Notes under the pieces: model-generated
The model's database searches: none
What the model saw: only the letters and a program-made list of their open reading frames with translations
What the model was told of the DNA's origin: nothing
NCBI GenBank assembly: GCA_021014325.1
Contig: CM037460.1
Coordinates: forward strand, 21,652,544 to 21,716,543
Source of the DNA: Plazaster borealis
Taxonomy: Eukaryota; Echinodermata; Asteroidea; Forcipulatida; Labidiasteridae
Length of the DNA stretch: 64,000 bases
Direction: 5' to 3'
Shown here: positions 12,801-22,402 of the stretch, piece after piece
How positions within the stretch are numbered: position 1 is the first letter of the stretch
Layout: each line of letters starts with the position of its first letter
Made by a program: the position numbers and the translations under genes

Positions 12801-15800
12801 GAGGTGACCCTTATCGAGGAAAAGACTACTTTACCATTTCAAGAACCAAATGTATCAAGCCAGGGTGGGGGGGTGTCCTTGTTGTCACTCAACCTCAAGT
12901 TGACTTGGGGAGGGGGGACAAATATTGTCTATGTTTGCACAAAAAAAAACAGAACAGAGGCCTCTAACCTACACCTACCCCTTTTCTTTTTGTGTGTAAT
13001 TGGCCTTGGGTAATACACAGTGACTTTTTCTGCATTTCCGTGTATACATAGAGTGATAATGATATTTAGTAATTGATTTGTACTCTATGCTTTCATGTCC
13101 ACCAGGTATCTATGGGGTTGGAAAGGCAGCGGCTAATCCGCCGGCTATGGCGGTACTTAGCCATAAGCCAGACTCTGCAACTCAGACAATAGCATGGGTT
13201 GGCAAAGGTATTGTCTATGACACTGGTGGCTTATCAATTAAAGGGAAGGTGAGTTAGCCCTCCTACTGTTTGACCATTCAATATCAACCACATGGTTTGG
13301 AGTGATAGGTGGACTATGCCAGCCTGCAATCTGATATCATGTGGTAATTGCATCTACACAGTTGGTACTCTGCACAATTGTTCCACCTTACATAACCAAT
13401 GGTTTCAAACGGTTGGTTAACTTAGTAGGATTTGCAACTTTGCATGGTGGAGGTATAACTAAGAGAGGTTTGCGGTAACACCATGTGAATATCTCTTTTG
13501 AGTAGAGTTGGTTCTGAACAGAACCGTTGCTTAACGACTCAACGTTTCGATCAGTGTGCTCCAGTTCCCGCCTTCGTGCAACACCAAGCTCAAGTACTTA
13601 AGCAGCATCCAGCAACAGAGTCCAGCATTCTCCTGAATGATCAGAGCATACTGATCGAAACATTGAGTCGTTAACCATCGGTTCTGTTCAGAACCAACTC
13701 TACTCAAAAGAGATATTCACATGGTGTTACCGCAAACCTCTCTTGGTTAACTTATTGGCAAATGTTATGGAAAGTAAAAGGGTAGAAAGGCTAGAACCTT
13801 CCTGCCTGCAGGAATGTTCTTTGCGACTAGAACGTGCCCGACTTTTAAGAGGCACCCTCAATAATTAAACATGCAGTGCGGAGAACAGGGGCTTACCAAG
13901 CATTTTGTTATTTGGGGGATGGATATGGATAACAATTTGCCAACTGATGTTGTTTTCCATATTCTTTTGAAGTGAAAACATTAGTAAGGACAGAGAGTCT
14001 CCTGCATTCAGTGTATTGTAAAGTAAACCCAACAAACATCTCGGCAAATTTTAGAGGGCTTAAAGGTATTATACAGGATTGGTAAGGATAAAAAAGATCC
14101 TTGTTTAATTTAAGTCTGAAAGCTTACTGATTATGAAGTTCATACTAGAACCTTTCCATGCAAACTTTTAAAAAAAGTAACAGCTCATTTCAGTTGTTAC
14201 AAAAAAAATTAAGGACAATGTGTTTGCATGCTGTAAATTATGCATGGTTTTTCACTATTTTCTCCTGACTCACACAATGAATTAAGCCCCAAATCTTCAC
14301 AGGTTTGTTTTTTCTTGTACATGGTTGATAGCATAAACACTGCCTGTGACTATTTTGTCAGCTCTGCCAATCCTATATAAAACTTAAAAAGAAACACAAT
14401 GGATACTCAGTCAGCAAACCCCAAATTGTGAATTTGCCGATGCTTTTGTCTGCAAGTGATTTGGTGCTTAAAGGTATTGTACACTTTTGGTAACAGCTCA
14501 AAATCAGTGTCCACATTTTGTGTGGTTCAACATGCATGAACAAACAAACCTGTGAAAGTTTGAGCTCAATTGGTCATCGAAATCACGAGAAAATAGTGAA
14601 AAGAGACCTTGTGTGTTTTCTGTTTTTTCAAAATATCGCGCGTGATAAAAACTATTGTTTTACTCATTTCTCAGAAACGATAGCATTTTAGGCAGAAATA
14701 TTTTGAGGAACCCTTTCAACCATTACTTACTTTAAATCATGTAAGTTATTTGTGAATCTGTGAATATTTGTGTTTTTCGATCTTACCAATAGTGTACAGG
14801 GCCTTTAAGTTGCGAGTTATGTCGATGTGGCTTAAAGATGAAAATGAGTAAAATGGCCTTCTGTATTTGTTGTGTTTATTCTTTACAGACTGCCATGCCT
14901 GGTATGAAGAGAGATTGTGGCGGTGCTGCAGGGGTGCTGGGAGCCTTTGCATCTGCTGTCAAACTGGTAAACATCCTCATGTATCGCTTATAAAAAACTC
15001 TTTTTTTTTGCCAGCAATGACTCTCACCTCTTTGTCAAGAAATGAGAATATCTCATCCTGGTTCATCTCTGAATTTCTTCCCATAAACTAGTTAGTTTGT
15101 TACTTCCTACACCAAGCAAAACTTAAGATCTTATCTTATTAAATAATAATAAAAAAATTGGCTTCTTATATAGCGCTCATATCTGTCACTCAGTGACGCT
15201 CAAGGCGCTTCAACATTCAGTATTTTCCTGCAAGGTATTGTGGAGCTAAGTTTTTGAAGTATGAGACCAATTCCTTTACATAGCACCATGTAATGGTTTA
15301 CAAGGTGCTGTGGCGCAATATGCTGCCGATCAAACCAGTAACACCAGGGCGAACCCCTTCTCTTTTTGATAAGTGCACTGGATTCTTTTACGTGCATTAC
15401 ACAACACACGGGACCAACGGCTTTACGTCCCATCTGAAGGATGAAGCAATAATGGTTAAGTGTCTTGCTTGACTGTTTACTGACAGGGTTTTAAAGAGAA
15501 TCTGCATGCTATATTCTGCTTAGCCGAGAATGCCGTAGGACCACTGGCTACGCGACCAGACGATATTCACATCCTATACTCTGGAAGGTGCGTACAGGGT
15601 AGACATACTATTCAATTCAATTCAATACAACATTTATTTCACATTGACATCCTCAATGACAGTATATACAATTTGTACTAGGAAGATTTAAACAGTAGTT
15701 TTTAGCAGAAATAAATATTACATGTCTACAGTAAGTATGGATTATAATTAAGATTATGTTAAGATCACGAGAACTGACTGTAAAAATAAAATATTTTAGG

Positions 15801-18800
15801 AAAAAAGGTGAAGCAAAGCTTTTGCACCTTTCCCTAGAAAACAGGACAAAAACACTTCAAAAAAAAAAGGACAAGTACAGGGCAATATGAATAAAAATAG
15901 CTGTATATTATATTACAGTTGGGTCTTTATAACTGTACAGTAGTAGATGTTAATTTTGAACCAATGTGTATTAAGCTCTGTGTACTCAGTTCTTACATTA
16001 CAGTAGTACCTAAGAAAATTGAGAAATTAAAACAAAAGTCTGTTAATGCTCTTGTGGGAAAATGATGAAATTATTTTGTAAACACCATTCAGTCGACCGA
16101 GGTACTTATACAATTGTTCTCTCAATGTTTTGGGTTACCTCTTTTAGATCGGTAGAAATCAACAACACCGATGCAGAGGGGCGCTTAGTGCTTGGTGACG
16201 GGGTGAGTTTAGTTATATCTTTAACCCCTCGGTGTATCTTCAACTTTGGAGGATTTCTTCTCTAACAATCTGAATCACCATCAGCATTTCATCTATTGAA
16301 ATCTTGTATTGGGAGTGAGGATGATAATTTTGGTTTTGTCTGCCATTGATGTTGTTATTATGCATATTTTTCTGTTTTACTGTGTACTCAATACTTATAC
16401 TCCAGACTTTCTAGAGTCTTGTTAAAAAAAGCAAAACAACAAAAAACACAGGCATACTACTCCTGTAATACAAATATTTGGTTCATATATGGTGCATATA
16501 CCATACAATATAACTAAAGGTACTCTACTATATTATTTTCATTTATACACCTGGGTTAAGAGAAGAATGGTTAAGTGTCTTGCTCAATGTAATAACCATC
16601 ATTGCTGGCTACGGTGGGATTTGAACCCACATGGTGTATAGACCTTTCTTTTGTTTACAGACATTGGCAACCATTTTGTGTGGGCATCCTTGAGTAGCAC
16701 AATCTTTGTAACCAGATTGACACACATTTACCACTAACAACATATTTAAACCCTTTGCTAAGGAGAGTTTAAGCACTTTCAATTTGTTTTAGGTAGAAAT
16801 CTTTGGTTCATAAACAAAATAAGTCCAGATAATTGTTCTGGGACGGGGTCTGCCAAAAGAATGACAAATATGTGTTCTTTCTATTAAAAAATTCACTCAT
16901 GATTGTATATTATGTAATGCATGTAACGTCAAAGATTTCTGAGAAGATAAAATATGTAATAAATGACAATTTTTAATTGCCCTTTTTCGCTGTAAAGCCG
17001 GCTCATTCTTTTGTAAAGCTGCTGTGACAATGCAAAAGAAAGGTCTATGAAAACCTCTGCTACTAGATATTTGAAATAAAAATTTGCATCCCCTTAAGGT
17101 TATCCCTCTGCTGCTTCTTCCCAGGCTGTATCGTAAACTTGGGTGTGATCCCTGGCTGTACGGCAGTTACAAGTTGAATGGCTTCTGACTGGCACCCCTG
17201 AATAATGATATTGACAAAATAGGGGACCGCCAACAAAGGGCTAGATAGCTCAGTTGGTAGAGCACCGACATGTTAATCCAGGGGTCGCAGGTTCAAGTCC
17301 CGCTCTAGTTAATTTTTCTTTGTTCAACCCAAAACTCTTTTTTTGTGTGTAGGTGGCCTATGCAGTGAAGGACCTGAAGGCAGACATTATTCTAGACATG
17401 GCTACACTGACCGGAGCCCAAGGCATCTCAACAGGAAAGTACCACGCTGGACTGTTATGTAACAGGGAGGAATGGGAGGATGCTTGTGCAGTAGCTGGTC
17501 AGTCATAGTTTTAATGCTCTTTTCAATCATTTTTTCAACAGATAGAGTCCTGATGTAAGCGGGGAAAATTTTCGAGTTCAACTTCAATTTAAAATGGTGT
17601 AAAATGCCATTTGATTTGATACTCTTTCAGAGCGAAATTTGAAACCGATTTGCAAGTTTTCTTGCAGCTCAGTTCTATTTGCTCTCACAAGAGTGTTGAG
17701 TATTTTTGTCACTGACGATCTGTGCCCAATTTCATGGCTCAGCTTACTGTAAGTGAATAATCAGGGCTTACGGAAGCATAACAATCCAGGCTTAATGTAA
17801 GCAAATTTCACAGGTTAGCAAGGATTTTTGCTTAATAATAATAATAATATGCAGTTCTTATATAGCGCTTTATAGCACCCAAGGGCAACTCAAAGGTCTC
17901 ATTATTTTGTCTACAAGGTATGTGGAGCTATGTTTGAAATACAAGACCCATTTATTTACATAGCACCATGTAACAGTTTACAATGTGCTGTGGCACAATC
18001 TGTAGCCAACCATACCAGAAAACACTGGGGCAAACCCCTTATCTTAAGGATAAGTGCACTGGGTTCTTTTACATGCATTACACATCAGTTGGGACCTACG
18101 GCTTTACATCCAATCAGAATGACAAAGCAATAATGGTTTAGTGTCTTACTTAAGACACAAGTGTCATTACCAGGACTCGAACCCACTCTCTGCTGATCAG
18201 AAACACCAGAGCTTGAGTCCAGTGAACTTGACCACTCACATCATCTTACTAGGCAATCTTTGCTTACACAGCTAGCACAGCAAATTGGCGCTTACACTGT
18301 AAGTGGAGAATGGTACGCACAGAATTCTGCGGTAAGCAGAATCATGAAATGGGCCCGGACTGTTTACATGGTGTTTTGACTTGTAACCTGCCTATGCTCG
18401 GTTAAGTTTTTATGTGCTCAGTAAATTTGGACACTCAAGTAAGCTCTATGAGAATGCCCCAGTTTTTGTGAATAGGGCCAGCGGCTAGGCATTCAAATCT
18501 TAACAGTCCTAAGATTTGTGTGTGTTATAGTTTTTACATGCGACATCTGTATGACTTTATCTTTGTTGGTCTGGATTCAGGAAGGAACAGTGGTGACTTA
18601 GTGTTTCCTCTCGTTTTCTGCCCTGAGCTTCACTTCAGTGAATTTGGTAGTGCTGTTGCAGATATGAAGAACTCTGTCATGGTAAGAATAATAATAATAA
18701 TAATCTGCAGTTCTTATATAGCTGTATATCACACCCGAGGGCGTCTCAAAGCGCTCTTTATTTTTCTGCAAGATATGTTTGAAATATAAGACCCATTTAT

Positions 18801-21564
18801 TTACATAGCACCATGTAATGGTTTACAATATGCAGCCAACCATACCAGAAAACACCAGGGCAAACCCCCCTTCTCTTATCGATCAGTGTACTGGTTTTTT
18901 TTTAAAGTGCATTACACAACACACGGGACCAACGGCTTTATGAAGGATGAAGCATTAATGGTTAAAGTGTCTGTCTAATAATAATAATTATAATAATTTG
19001 AGATTTGCATTGCGTGATTTCCACAAAAATTATCAACCGCGCATTACATCAAAAAGTATTAAAAACAGTAGAAAAAAGTATTGACAAAGTACATTTTAGG
19101 ACACAAGTGTCAAGACCGTGACTCGAACGCACACTCTGCTGATCAGAAACACCAGAGCTTGGGTCCAGTGCGCTTGACGGCGCACTTGGCCACAACACGC
19201 CACAGTAATATTAAAATTACATGAAATATCTCATTCAAAAATAATCCTTATTTTCTTTGCATGGATGTGAAACATATAACCTTCACTGTCTTTCGAAACG
19301 CTACTGTTAGTGTGCTCAAAATTGTTATGAAGGCTTTTATTAGAAATATTGGAAAATTTGTCGTTTTATTTTTCATTCCAAAGACTTCAAGTCCCACCTA
19401 AATGACAAAGTAATCCTTGTCATCATGCACTTCATTGTAATGAAGGTAGCATAAGTTTAAGTAGTTGGGTGGATAGGGGGAATTTTTTGAGGGAATTGTG
19501 CCTTTGATGATACAAGCATGGAATCTGGCACACAGTCAGAGTATGTCATGAGAAAGATCTTTGGCTATAGACGATGTGACCTGTGACATCACATGTTTAC
19601 AAAAGAGCCACAAGCCTGGACTTCCTGCAGGCACGATTTGTACACAGCTCAATGGAAAGAAACCATAAAAACTTAATTTTATGGAGATTGCACTGTCTAA
19701 TTTTTTTCAACTTTTGATATGATGAAAGTGGGCACATCTCAAAACTTGTTCAGCTGTTACTTTTATAACTCTTGGATTTATGTGGAAATTATGACACAAA
19801 ATGTAAACTTTCCCATATGACTAGTGCAGTATCTTGCCTGCCAGAATACCCAAAGAATGTACAAGGTTACACTTATTGTAAACAAAGGTCACAAGGTCTA
19901 TAGGGCCATCGCAGATTTGTCCTTTGAAAAAAATAAAGGTAGAATAACAAGCAATTTTCAAAATTTTCAAAATGGCTGCCATTGCTTGTTATTCCACCTG
20001 TATATTTTTTCAAAGGACAAATCTGTGATGGCCCTATAGCCAAATATCTTTCTCATGACATACTCTGTGTGTCAGTGTGCCAAATTCAATGCTTGTATCA
20101 TCAAAGGCACAATCCCATCACCTACCTGCAGTACTTAGTCAAATGTGTGGTTCCAACATTAAGGTTTTCTCCTGAATGAGTGGTCATTTTATAGGTTGCT
20201 GATATTGTTCAGATTTCTGATATTGCTCAGATTTCTGATATTGCTCAGATTTCTGGGTACAGAGTGCTTTATAATCGTAAATTGGTGCAGGCAAAAAAAG
20301 TCAAATTGATTGTGTTCTTGTTTCAGGACCGTGGAAATGCGCAGAGCTCATGTGCTGGTCTTTTCATTGGAGCTCACATTGGGTTTGATTTCTCTGGTAC
20401 TTGGATTCATGTGGACATGGCCAGCCCTGCTAACTCTGTAAGTCGATCTTAAGTAGGGTTTGAAACTTTGCATGGTGGAGATACAATCTAGTAAGGTTTG
20501 CAATAACACAATGTACATGAGTAGGATTTGAAACTTCACAAGGTGGAAATATAATCTAGTAGGGTTTGCATCACCAAGCGCATGAGTAAGATTTGAAACT
20601 TAAAGCGGTGGAGCTACAATCTCGTAATGTTTGAAATAATCTCTCTATGAGTTGTTGTGGTGTATTAAGTCAACGTTTCAATCAGTGACATACAGTTATG
20701 CCATGCCAAAGCTGTGTTGTGCCAAGCACAAGTGGGTCAGAGGTACTCGGACTCTGAACGAATTGGCTCAAGACTGGCTCGAGACCGGGAAAAAACAGAG
20801 AAAAACACACAATATGAGCTACCTTCATGGTACCCATTTAAAATTTTCAATAATTTGTAAAAATAATTGTTTCTGTCAATGTGATGCCTATAGCTATTGC
20901 ATAACAACCACGGAACCTTTTTTTCAATCGTGCATGTCAGGGTTCTAGTATTGTTCAAGTCTGTGATGGTGTCATAATAAATGCTGTTAAACGACGAAAT
21001 GGATTTTGGGGTAAAATTTCACACAAATGTATGCCAGCTTTGGAGCCAGAAGTAGTGAAAACTTTTGGCATGCCACAGATACGCTTAGTGTGACGAAATG
21101 ACTTACCGACAGGACTAACTTTAAATAGACCTGAGGGACTCAGACTAGGATGTGGTATTAGAGTCAGATTTGGACTCGGAAAGCAGGGATTCGACTACAG
21201 CACTGCAATGTGTTGTGTAATTTTTGAACAGGCTTTTTCCATGATGTCATGATGTTATACTATCTACTTATTTCCAAGGAAAGTGCTTACATTACATAAA
21301 GCTGACCAACAAATCTTCCATTTTTATGATTTGAAGAATTTAGATATTTCCATTTAAAGTACATGAAAGCTAATTAATGTTCAATTTTAACTTCTTCGCA
21401 TACAGGGAGAGAGAGCAACTGGCTATGGTGTAGCACTCTTGGTGGCGCTGTTCGGCCGTGCATCACACTCTGCACTCCTCCAGTCAGTCTCACCCCTTGG
21501 TCAGAACCCTTCCAATGAGGTGGAACTAGTGGAGAATGCAAGCAAGAAAATACGACTGGTGTAA
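6802..21564 (+). CDS. NPEPL1: NPEPL1, M17 leucyl-aminopeptidase-like protein (complete, 12 exons)
   Basis: Exons: 6802-6951, 10604-10789, 11186-11446, 12414-12495, 13106-13248, 14889-14966, 15487-15587, 16148-16202, 17353-17497, 18581-18681, 20327-20437, 21406-21564. The joined frame is 1572 bases, 523 residues, the same length as I recall for human NPEPL1. The start MANVVLQF and end SKKIRLV match that family. The catalytic domain fills the second half. GKGIVYDTGGLSIKGK gives K260, D265 and K272, MKRDCGG gives D283, and the signature NTDAEGRL gives D342, E344 and R346. These line up with the two-metal ligands and catalytic Lys/Arg of classic M17 leucine aminopeptidase, so activity is plausible. 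It is probably a cytosolic aminopeptidase; its natural substrate is not established. All introns are GT..AG. AATAAA at 21921 may be the poly(A) signal. Confidence 0.96.
8640..9240. other. CpG-containing stretch in NPEPL1 intron 1, no gene recognised
   Basis: Intron 1 (6952-10603) is mostly AT-rich. This part has more CpG, including gcgcgcgcagcgccctctag (9138-9157). A 63-codon minus-strand frame crosses it but resembles nothing I know, and no splice partners are evident. It could be regulatory or part of an old element. Confidence 0.3.
9576..9829 (-). mobile_element. tRNA-Leu-derived SINE, degraded copy
   Basis: Reverse-strand copy with the shared body (acgtcccatccgaaggat, acacaagtgtc) and a tRNA-like head at about 9735-9829 (cactctgcagatcagaaac). 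A short AT insert interrupts it near 9603-9635. It lies inside NPEPL1 intron 1. Confidence 0.7.
10087..10345 (+). mobile_element. tRNA-Leu-derived SINE
   Basis: The head cgtggccgagcggttaagag (A-box-like) and the later agtcccggtcctgacac (B-box-like) are followed by the body tcgtcctttggatgagacgt and aaagaacccagt. The anticodon arm is damaged. The 3' part is lost or diverged. It lies in NPEPL1 intron 1, shortly before exon 2. Confidence 0.7.
11496..11895 (+). mobile_element. tRNA-Leu(CAA)-derived SINE with intact tail
   Basis: The tRNA-like head at 11499-11585 has the anticodon loop CTCAAGC (CAA, Leu) and a B box gggttcgagtcctgg. The body includes cttcgtccttcggatgggac. The tail gataaagcgctttataaa is followed by TTATTATTATC. 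It lies in NPEPL1 intron 3, 50 bases after exon 3. Confidence 0.85.
13262..13378 (+). repeat. Single copy of a ~116-bp repeat that is tandem at 39246-39745
   Basis: The sequence starts cctactgtttgaccattcaa and carries ctatgccagcctgcaat and gcatctacacagtt. It is clearly the same unit as the VPS4 intron 2 array, with about 15% differences. It lies 13 bases after the exon 5 donor of NPEPL1. Confidence 0.8.
13461..13744. mobile_element. Foldback element with ~95-bp terminal inverted repeats
   Basis: The left arm (13461 to about 13557, aagagaggtttgcggtaaca..) and right arm (about 13645-13744, ending ttaccgcaaacctctctt) are near-perfect reverse complements over about 95 bases. The spacer is about 90 bases. 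The terminal motif gtttgcggtaacaccatgtg recurs near 54765-54785, and diverged units occur at 20455-20640. It is non-coding and lies in NPEPL1 intron 5. Confidence 0.85.
14064..14383. mobile_element. TTAA-flanked inverted-repeat MITE, divergent copy 2
   Basis: Starts aggtattatacaggattggt and ends gccaatcctatataaaac, with TTAA on both sides (14060-14063, 14384-14387). The interior differs from the main subfamily but shares the tcacaggtttg block. It lies in NPEPL1 intron 5. Confidence 0.7.
14472..14804. mobile_element. TTAA-flanked inverted-repeat MITE, copy 3
   Basis: Starts aggtattgtacacttttggt and ends ccaatagtgtacagggcct, with TTAA on both sides (14468-14471, 14805-14808). The interior (agctcaattggtcatcgaaa, cacgagaaaatagtgaaaag) is a second subfamily. 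A truncated relative lies near 44825-45060. It lies in NPEPL1 intron 5, 85 bases before exon 6. Confidence 0.85.
15146..15476 (-). mobile_element. tRNA-Leu-derived SINE, head truncated
   Basis: Reverse-strand copy: (aat)n tail, then cttatatagcgctcatatc, caaggcgcttcaa and tttacgtcccatctgaagg. The tRNA head is missing, so the copy stops about 10 bases before the exon 7 acceptor (ctgacag, 15480-15486). The insertion therefore sits in the 3' splice region of intron 6. Confidence 0.85.
17160..17330 (+). repeat. tRNA-Asn-like repeat (pseudo-tRNA) with 5' extension
   Basis: The core 17240-17312 (gctagatagctcagttggta ... ggttcaagtcccgctctag) has tRNA-like A and B boxes. Its loop ATGTTAA would give anticodon GTT, but the anticodon stem is broken. 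The upstream part (cacccctgaataatgatatt ... aggggaccgccaac) is shared with the copies near 34690-34760, so the repeat starts well before the tRNA. It lies 20-190 bases before NPEPL1 exon 9. I read it as a dispersed repeat and not a working tRNA gene. Confidence 0.75.
17723..18356. mobile_element. GGGCCCAATTTCATGG element, copy 2, interrupted by a SINE
   Basis: The left end (gcccaatttcatggctcagc) and right end (gaatcatgaaatgggccc) pair as inverted repeats. The SINE at 17833-18240 separates them. NPEPL1 intron 9 is largely made of this nest. Confidence 0.7.
17833..18240 (-). mobile_element. tRNA-Leu-derived SINE, nearly full length
   Basis: Reverse-strand copy with (taa)n tail, cttatatagcgctttatag, the standard body and the tRNA head (ccaggactcgaacccactct, agcttgagtccagtg). 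It is inserted into the inverted-repeat element 17723-18356. Confidence 0.88.
18684..19205 (-). mobile_element. tRNA-Leu-derived SINE carrying a second insertion
   Basis: Reverse-strand copy starting three bases after the exon 10 donor of NPEPL1 (gtaaga at 18682). Tail, body and tRNA head (to about 19202) are recognisable. The body is interrupted at about 18976-19099 by a (taa)n-tailed sequence (tttgagatttgcattgcgtg...). That insert is presumably the truncated 3' end of another retroelement. Confidence 0.8.
19490..20124. mobile_element. Foldback element with outer and inner inverted repeats
   Basis: The outer arms are about 19490-19570 and 20034-20118 (tgcctttgatgatacaagca and its complement). 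The inner arms are about 19890-19957 and 19970-20041 (ggccatcgcagatttgtcc ...). A partial relative lies at 24195-24330. It is non-coding and lies in NPEPL1 intron 10. Confidence 0.75.
20200..20255. repeat. Short 18-bp tandem repeat (3 units)
   Basis: The unit gatattgctcagatttct occurs three times directly before NPEPL1 exon 11. Confidence 0.8.
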
Positions 21565-22010
21565 GAGGCTAGATCCAGCAGTATGAATAATACAAACCGA
21601 TTCCATTTCAATGCTGTTGACAAGTTAAATTCACAACCAGTTTTGATCATGCTCGAATTTCATTTTGAAAAAAATACTGTCTAAGCAAAATTTATTGCAA
21701 ACCAATCTGTACACTATGCATAACACATGGCTCTGTGTACACTGTAATCTGCTGAGCAAACTTGAAATGTACTAAGCACAACTGTATGCTTGTCAGGTTA
21801 ATGAAACAAAGCACTGGCCAAGTGGGTTAGTGTTCTACTTAGTAACCCTATTCACTCTTAGATATGATTTCAGCCTTGCCTGTTAAAGCTGCTATTTTAG
21901 GTCAAAACACATTGATTTGCAATAAACGTTATGATAAATATACAGGAATTAACAGCAGTGCTGGATGTTAAAGAAGGGCTCCAAGATCAAGTTCAGGTTT
22001 GTGATGCACT

Positions 22011-22402
22011 CATTTTCCAATAGATAGAGTCCTAATGAAAGTGGGGGAAAAATTACAAGTCTCTAACCTCATGTTTAAATGGTGTAAACTGTCATTTCAT
22101 TTGATACTCTTTCAGAGTGAAATTTAAAACATGGTGTCATCGGACATCAAAAACGAATGGGTCTGTACATTCCAAAGAGGAATTTTTGCGCCAGTCAAAA
22201 GGTCAAATTCATTGCCAGTTTGGTTGAATATCTTCAGAATTCAGGCCTGGAAATGTGGCGTCGTCGAATGTTCTTGGATTTTGACAAAAAATGCACTTGA
22301 AGACCATTAAACACAGCAACATTTTACAATTTTAACGTGAGGTTAGAGACTTGTAATTTGTTTTCCCATTTTCATAAGGACTATATTTATTGGAAAATGA
22401 GT
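22011..22402. mobile_element. Inverted-repeat element, intact copy
   Basis: The left arm (cattttccaatagatagagt ... attacaagtctctaacctc) and right arm (gaggttagagacttgtaatt ... tattggaaaatg) are reverse complements over about 60 bases. Relatives lie at 5010-5860 (split) and 17510-17640 (partial). Confidence 0.8.

Noticed and set aside
13865..14047. 60-codon minus-strand open frame
   Set aside because: Lies between two repeats in an NPEPL1 intron with no supporting features.
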